Origin: Streptomyces sp. HUAS 15-9
GTDB taxonomy: Bacteria > Actinomycetota > Actinomycetes > Streptomycetales > Streptomycetaceae
Direction: 5' to 3'
DNA: 64,000 bases
Assembly: GCF_025642155.1 (NCBI RefSeq)
Contig: NZ_CP106798.1
Span: 1,736,001-1,800,000 of the forward strand
Shown here: positions 59,807 through 64,000 of the stretch, one piece after another
Position numbering within the stretch: position 1 is the stretch's first letter
How the letters are laid out: each line of letters starts with the position of its first letter
The notes under the pieces: generated by a model
Databases searched by the model: none
Seen by the model: only the letters and a program-made list of their open reading frames with translations
What the model was told of the DNA's origin: nothing
Program-made: the position numbers and the translations under genes

Positions 59807-61324
59807 TCAGGCGGGCCTTGCCATTGCCTTGACGAAGGCTCGTTCGACGTCCGCCGCGGACAGGACACCGTAGATCTCGCCGGTCTCCTCGACGACGAGG
59901 TACTCGGTGGCCGGGGTGGCGCGCAGGGCGTCGAGGAGTTCTTCACCGGAGAGTTCGGCGGAGACGCGCATGCCGTCGGTGAGTTCCTGGGCGAGACCGC
60001 CGACGGAGACCCAGGGGCGGCGGTGTTCGGGTACGCCGACGATGGCGGCCTCGCGGACCAGTGAGAGGGGGTGGCCGTCGGCGTCGACGACCACGAGGGC
60101 GCGGGCACCGGCGGCGTTGGCCCGGCGCAGGGCCTCCGAGAGCGGGGTGTCGGTCTGTACGGGGACGGCCCGGCGGGTGAGGGTGCGGGCGCGCAGTTCG
60201 GGGAGGTGTTCGCGCAGGCGGGCCATGCGGAGGCTGTTGCCGGCGCCGGTCCAGATGATCGCGGCGAGGATGGCGGCGAGCAGGGCGTCGGTGACGGTGT
60301 CCATGCCGTTGATCTCCTCGTTGCCGGAGCCGAGGGCGCCGGACTGATTGAGGAGGGGCAGGCCGATCAGGACGGAGATGGCGAGGGCGCGGCCGACCCA
60401 GGCGGCGGCGACGGTGCCGCTCATGGGTTTGCCGGTGATCTTCCAGACGACGGCGCGGAGCATTCGGCCGCCGTCGAGGGGAAGGCCGGGCAGGAGGTTG
60501 AAGGCGGCGACGATGAGGTTGGAGATCATCAGGCCGGCCAGCAGGACGCCGGGGACGGTGCCGGGTCGCACGGGCTGCATGGCGAGATAGAACACTCCGG
60601 CGAGCACGAGGGAGAGCAGGGGGCCGACGAAGGCCAGCACGAATTCCCGTCCCGGTGTCTCGGCTTCCTTCTCGATCTCGGAGACGCCGCCGAAGAACTG
60701 GAGCTGGATGCGGCGGACGGGGAGTTTGAAGCGGATGGCGGCGACGGTGTGGGCGAGTTCGTGGACCAGGACGGAGGCGTAAAAGGCGACCGCGAAGAAG
60801 AGGGACACGAGGTAGCGGGCGGCGCCGAGGTCCGGCAGGACGCGGTCGAGTTGTCCGCCGAACACCCAGGTGATCAGGGCGGCGACCAGGAACCAGCTGG
60901 GTGCCACGTAGACGGGCACTCCGAAGGGGCGTCCCATGAGGAGGCCGCCACCGGGTTCCTTGGGCCGTACCGGCGGCTGTCCCTTGGCGATCCCGGCGTC
61001 GGCGTGGGACCGGTCGGGGTGCTTGTCGAAGCCGGGGGCGGGGTCGGGGTCGGGTTCCGGGTGGCTGCCGGGGGCCGGGGTGGCGCCGGTGTCCCCCTCG
61101 TCGCCCGGGGCCGGGGCCTTGTCCTCGGCTTGCGCGGGAGTGGTGGGCTCCGGCTTCGGCTCGGGGCGGGTGGGCTGGTCGGCGCTGTCCGCGGTGGGCG
61201 GTTGCGCGGCGTCGTCGGGCCGCGGCCCGGGGGGCTCGGTGGCCGGGGTCGTAGGAACTGTGGGGTGTTCGGTCGGCTTTTCGTTGCCGGGCCGCGGCTG
61301 CCCGCTCCCGCCGCTCACGTCCAC
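59807..61324 (-). CDS. Site-2-type M50 metalloprotease with CBS domains
   Basis: 505 residues. A long disordered Pro/Glu/Asp-rich N-terminus (about 1-125), then an intramembrane protease of about six helices: HExxH in SVLVHELAHTVAAIRF and the third zinc ligand in LLPGLPLDGGRMLRAVVW. Two CBS domains close the protein (LSEALRRANAAGARALVVVD, LDALRATPATEYLVVEETGE), placing it in the SpoIVFB/Rip3-like group rather than Rip1, which has PDZ domains. It would cleave membrane anti-sigma factors or similar. GAGGGGACACC precedes the GTG. TACCAT in the upstream gap is a possible -10 box. Confidence 0.92.
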   Translation of the reverse strand: MDVSGGSGQPRPGNEKPTEHPTVPTTPATEPPGPRPDDAAQPPTADSADQPTRPEPKPEPTTPAQAEDKAPAPGDEGDTGATPAPGSHPEPDPDPAPGFDKHPDRSHADAGIAKGQPPVRPKEPGGGLLMGRPFGVPVYVAPSWFLVAALITWVFGGQLDRVLPDLGAARYLVSLFFAVAFYASVLVHELAHTVAAIRFKLPVRRIQLQFFGGVSEIEKEAETPGREFVLAFVGPLLSLVLAGVFYLAMQPVRPGTVPGVLLAGLMISNLIVAAFNLLPGLPLDGGRMLRAVVWKITGKPMSGTVAAAWVGRALAISVLIGLPLLNQSGALGSGNEEINGMDTVTDALLAAILAAIIWTGAGNSLRMARLREHLPELRARTLTRRAVPVQTDTPLSEALRRANAAGARALVVVDADGHPLSLVREAAIVGVPEHRRPWVSVGGLAQELTDGMRVSAELSGEELLDALRATPATEYLVVEETGEIYGVLSAADVERAFVKAMARPA

Positions 61325-61470
61325 GGTGTCCCCTCGTTCGAAGCGTCTTCCGCACCATCCGGGCGGAAGGGTCTGGGGTCGATGGTATGCGGCCGTCGTG
61401 ACTCGTTCCGCCCCGGCACCCCCTGTGTTTGCCCGGCGGCGGTACGGGAGCGCGGGGCGCGGCTGGGTGA

Positions 61471-61493
61471 CTGTCAGTGGCGGGCCGTATGGT
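61471..61493 (+). promoter_or_regulatory. PafBC-type promoter of the RecB-family nuclease gene
   Basis: CTGTCAGTG (61471-61479), 8 bases, then TATGGT (61488-61493): 8 of 9 to TTGTCRGTG with exact spacing and a matching TAKNNT -10. The ATG lies 8 bases further, so the mRNA should be leaderless. Confidence 0.75.
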
Positions 61494-61501
61494 CTGTGGT
61501 C

Positions 61502-62431
61502 ATGGACAGCAGCAGCGAGGGCGCAGAGGCGGTTCCACCGGTGATGACCGAGCCGGTGACGGCGGAGGTCGAGGGTGCGGCGGCGGCCGCTGCCCGGCCC
61601 GTGGTCATAGCGCCTGCTTCGCTGTCGCCGTCGCGGGCCAGTGACTTCATGCAGTGTCCGTTGCTGTACCGGTTCCGGGTGATCGACCGGCTGCCGGAGA
61701 AGCCGAGCGAGGCGGCGACCAGGGGCACCCTGGTGCACGCGGTCCTGGAGCGGCTCTTCGACGCACCCGCCGCCGAGCGGACCGCGCCGCGGGCGAAGTC
61801 GCTGATCCCGGGGCAGTGGGACCGGCTGCGGGAGACGAAGCCGGAGGTGCTGGAGCTGTTCGCTCAGGATCCGGAGGGCGAGCGGCTCGCGCGTTGGATG
61901 GGCGAGGCCGAGCGGCTCGTGGAGCGGTGGTTCACGCTGGAGGATCCGACCCGGCTGGAGCCCGCCGAGCGCGAGCTGTTCGTGGAGGCCGAGCTGGAGT
62001 CGGGGCTGCGGCTGCGCGGGATCATCGACCGGGTCGATGTGGCGCCGACCGGTGAGGTGCGGATCGTCGACTACAAGACGGGCAAGGCGCCCCGCCCGGA
62101 GTACGCGGAGGGCGCGCTGTTCCAGATGAAGTTCTACGCCCTGGTCGTGTGGCGGTTGAAGAACGTGATTCCGCGGCGGCTGCAGCTCGTGTACCTCGGC
62201 AGCGGTGATGTGCTGACGTACGACCCAGTCCTCGCCGACCTGGAGCGGGTGGAGCGGAAGCTGCTCGCTTTGTGGGAGGCGATCCGGCAGGCCACCGAGA
62301 CGGGCGACTGGCGGCCGCGCCCGACCAAGTTGTGCGGCTGGTGCGACCATCAGGCGCACTGTCCGGAGTTCGGTGGTACTCCCCCGCCGTATCCGCTGCC
62401 GGTCGCCGCGTCCGGGTCCGGGGAGGTGTGA
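61502..62431 (+). CDS. RecB-family PD-(D/E)xK nuclease with Fe-S cysteines
   Basis: 309 residues. Core nuclease motifs: ATRGTLVHAVLERLFD (His), LRGIIDRVDVAPTGEVRIVD followed by YKTGK (Asp, Asp and Lys). One Cys in DFMQCPLLYRFR and three in LCGWCDHQAHCPEF reproduce the AddB/Cas4 pattern that holds a [4Fe-4S] cluster. It resembles the stand-alone nuclease beside trmI in mycobacteria. A role in DNA-end processing is inferred. A PafBC-type promoter 8 bases ahead predicts induction by DNA damage. Divergent from the M50 protease. Confidence 0.92.
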   Translation: MDSSSEGAEAVPPVMTEPVTAEVEGAAAAAARPVVIAPASLSPSRASDFMQCPLLYRFRVIDRLPEKPSEAATRGTLVHAVLERLFDAPAAERTAPRAKSLIPGQWDRLRETKPEVLELFAQDPEGERLARWMGEAERLVERWFTLEDPTRLEPAERELFVEAELESGLRLRGIIDRVDVAPTGEVRIVDYKTGKAPRPEYAEGALFQMKFYALVVWRLKNVIPRRLQLVYLGSGDVLTYDPVLADLERVERKLLALWEAIRQATETGDWRPRPTKLCGWCDHQAHCPEFGGTPPPYPLPVAASGSGEV

Positions 62432-62510
62432 GCCCACGGGCCGTGCCCCGCAGGCGGGCCGGGCGGTCCGCGCAGGGCAGAATGGGGCCGGACTAGCGAA
62501 GGAGACTCAC

Positions 62511-63182
62511 GTGGCCATCCGCGTCCTACTGGTCGACGACCAGCCGCTGCTGCGTACGGGCTTCCGGATGATCCTGGAGGCCGAGCAGGACATCGCGGTC
62601 GTCGGCGAGGCCGGAGACGGCCTCCAGGCGCTCGACCAGGTGCGGGCTCTGCAGCCCGATGTGGTTCTGATGGACATCCGCATGCCGCGGATGGACGGTG
62701 TGGAGGCGACCCGGCAGATCACCGGGCCGGGCCGGGACGGGCCGGCGAAGGTGCTCGTGCTGACCACCTTCGACCTGGACGAGTATGTGGTGGAGGCGCT
62801 GCGGGCCGGGGCCAGCGGGTTCCTGCTGAAGGACGCGCCCGCCAATGAGCTGGTGCAGGCGATCCGGGTGGTGGCGGGCGGTGAGGCCATGCTCGCGCCG
62901 AGCATCACGCGGCGGCTGCTCGACAAGTACGCCACGCATCTGCCGTCGGGTGACGAGCCGGTGCCGGACACGCTGCATACACTCACCGACCGTGAGGTCG
63001 AGGTGCTGAAGCTGGTGGCGCGCGGGTTGTCGAACGCCGAGATCGCCGCGGACCTGTTCGTCAGCGAGACGACGGTCAAGACGCATGTCGGGCATGTGCT
63101 GACCAAGCTGGGGCTGCGGGACCGGGTGCAGGCGGCGGTGTACGCGTACGAGAGCGGGCTGGTGCGGCCCGGCGCGCAGTAG
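62511..63182 (+). CDS. NarL/FixJ-family response regulator
   Basis: 223 residues. Receiver domain with acidic pair in RVLLVDDQPLLRTGFRMIL, phospho-acceptor D55 in PDVVLMDIRMPRMDG, Thr in VLTTFD and Lys in GFLLKDAP; LuxR-type HTH at the C-terminus (LTDREVEVLKLVARGLSNAE, ETTVKTHVGHVLTKLGLRD). AAGGAG precedes the GTG. No kinase gene is adjacent, so its partner lies elsewhere. It follows the nuclease gene by 79 bases in the same direction. Confidence 0.95.
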   Translation: MAIRVLLVDDQPLLRTGFRMILEAEQDIAVVGEAGDGLQALDQVRALQPDVVLMDIRMPRMDGVEATRQITGPGRDGPAKVLVLTTFDLDEYVVEALRAGASGFLLKDAPANELVQAIRVVAGGEAMLAPSITRRLLDKYATHLPSGDEPVPDTLHTLTDREVEVLKLVARGLSNAEIAADLFVSETTVKTHVGHVLTKLGLRDRVQAAVYAYESGLVRPGAQ

Positions 63183-63224
63183 CGGTAGCTGCAGGAGAGC
63201 GGCGGGGCAGTCGTCGTAACGACG

Positions 63225-63269
63225 AGGGCGCTCCTTCCCCGGTGGATAGACCGTGGGAAGGGGCGCCCT
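63225..63269. terminator. Bidirectional terminator between convergent genes
   Basis: 15-base arms (63225-63239, 63255-63269) with one G-U type mismatch and a 15-base loop. A second small perfect palindrome (TCGTCGT-A-ACGACGA, 63211-63225) abuts it. Confidence 0.75.
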
Positions 63270-63306
63270 TCGTGTGTGTGCCGATCGTGTGTGTGCCGAG
63301 GGGTCG

Positions 63307-64000
63307 TCAGCTCTTGCTGAGTTCCCAGAAGCGGAACACGGTCGAGGCGTCGAGGCAGTACTCCAGCCCGTAGACGCCGTCGCGGGTGACGGCGTACTGC
63401 TTGGCCTGCCAGACGGGGAGCACCGGGAGCTCGTCGGCGACGATGTTCTGGAGGCGGCCGAAGTCCCCGTCGGTGGCCGCGCGGTCGCTCTGGGCGGCGG
63501 TGCTCGGGATGAGGGAGCCGGTGATGGTGGTGTTGCGGTAGTTGTTGCTCAGTACGTTGCCCTTGCCGAAGAAGGGGGCCGTGAAGTTGTCGGCGTCCGG
63601 GTAGTCGGGCACCCAGCCCTTCACGTACACGCCGTACTTGCCCTTGGCGATGTCCTTCTCGTACTGGTCGAAGGCGACGGACTTGACGTCGGCGTCGAAC
63701 AGGCCGCTGTCGTTGAGCTGCCCGGCGATGGCCTTCAGTTCCTGGTCGGTGGCGGGGCCGTAGCGGGACGGGGTGGACCAGAGGGTGAGCTTCACCTTGC
63801 CGTTGATGCCGGCGGCGTGCAGGGCGGCGGCGGCCTTGGCCCGGGAGGGGCGGGCGCCGTAGGTGTCGAAGAAGGCCGTGTTGTGGCCCACGATGCCGGC
63901 CGGGATGATCGAGTAGAGCGGGGTGGCGGTGCCCCGGTAGACGTTCTTGATCAGGGCGTCGCGGTCGATCAGATGGGCGATGGCCTTGCGCACGCCGAGC
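63307..64000 (-). CDS. ABC transporter substrate-binding protein, family 5 (C-terminal part)
   Basis: The C-terminal ~231 residues of an oligopeptide/dipeptide/nickel-type binding protein; the 5' end lies beyond the right edge. Family features are RKAIAHLIDRDALIKNVYRG, VKLTLWSTPSRYGPATDQEL, VYVKGWVPDYPDADNFTAPF and the closing GLEYCLDASTVFRFWELSKS. The lipoprotein signal and first lobe are not in the window. Substrate cannot be inferred. Convergent with the response regulator. Confidence 0.9.
   Translation of the reverse strand, partial: LGVRKAIAHLIDRDALIKNVYRGTATPLYSIIPAGIVGHNTAFFDTYGARPSRAKAAAALHAAGINGKVKLTLWSTPSRYGPATDQELKAIAGQLNDSGLFDADVKSVAFDQYEKDIAKGKYGVYVKGWVPDYPDADNFTAPFFGKGNVLSNNYRNTTITGSLIPSTAAQSDRAATDGDFGRLQNIVADELPVLPVWQAKQYAVTRDGVYGLEYCLDASTVFRFWELSKS

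Overview
The window is a 64 kb stretch of core chromosome from a Streptomyces. The evidence is very high GC with strong third-position GC bias, GTG and TTG starts beside GGAGG-type ribosome sites, -10 boxes of the TANNNT type with several apparently leaderless genes, Pup/proteasome and conservon genes, and a gene order that matches from memory the S. coelicolor segment around pheST-infC, glnA4, the cvn9/rar conservon, tatAC-pafBC-pafA and the proteasome cluster. No tRNA, rRNA, insertion sequence, prophage or CRISPR array was recognised.

Left part (1-14 kb). A 5'-truncated 3-hydroxyacyl-CoA dehydrogenase is followed by a small membrane protein, a NUDIX hydrolase, an XRE/TPR regulator and a SpoIIE-type phosphatase. 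Next comes a translation block read on the minus strand: infC-rpmI-rplT, a SpoU rRNA methyltransferase, a PAS histidine kinase and pheS-pheT. infC appears to start at an ATC codon behind a leader carrying an intrinsic terminator. pheT carries an in-frame insertion made by a dispersed palindromic element. DUF1844 and SseB-type genes and a serine hydrolase follow.

Middle (14-33 kb). A mycosin-like protease lies behind a proline-rich membrane protein whose frame is broken twice in compensating fashion. Then come a D-threonine-aldolase-like PLP enzyme, a secreted HAD phosphatase, and a gamma-glutamylation catabolic cluster (GlnA4-like synthetase, aldehyde dehydrogenase, SDR, GntR/FadR regulator, gamma-glutamyl hydrolase) that fits ethanolamine use. 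A LysR regulator faces a TDT/SLAC1 transporter across a palindromic site. Further genes are a metal-receptor-like protein, an XRE-cupin regulator, a 5'-3' exonuclease, an iron-box-controlled siderophore-interacting protein and an RluA pseudouridine synthase.

Right part (33-64 kb). The five-gene conservon (sensor-like ATPase, roadblock, DUF742, GTPase, P450 without the ExxR arginine) is followed by a Ski2-like helicase, tatC, tatA, two small genes, pafC-pafB, two FKBP isomerases, pafA, an MFS exporter with a divergent LacI regulator, prcA-prcB, an endonuclease VII-like gene, pup, dop, arc/mpa, a ferredoxin, trmI, an M50 protease, a RecB-family nuclease, a response regulator and a truncated peptide-binding protein. 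This joins protein pupylation and degradation to DNA repair. The DNA-damage activator genes pafB-pafC sit beside a helicase with a perfect RecA-independent (PafBC-type) promoter motif, a RecB-family nuclease has an 8/9 match to the same motif, and a weaker copy lies before pup.

A dispersed family of GC-rich repeats occurs at least four times, and a second palindromic family twice.
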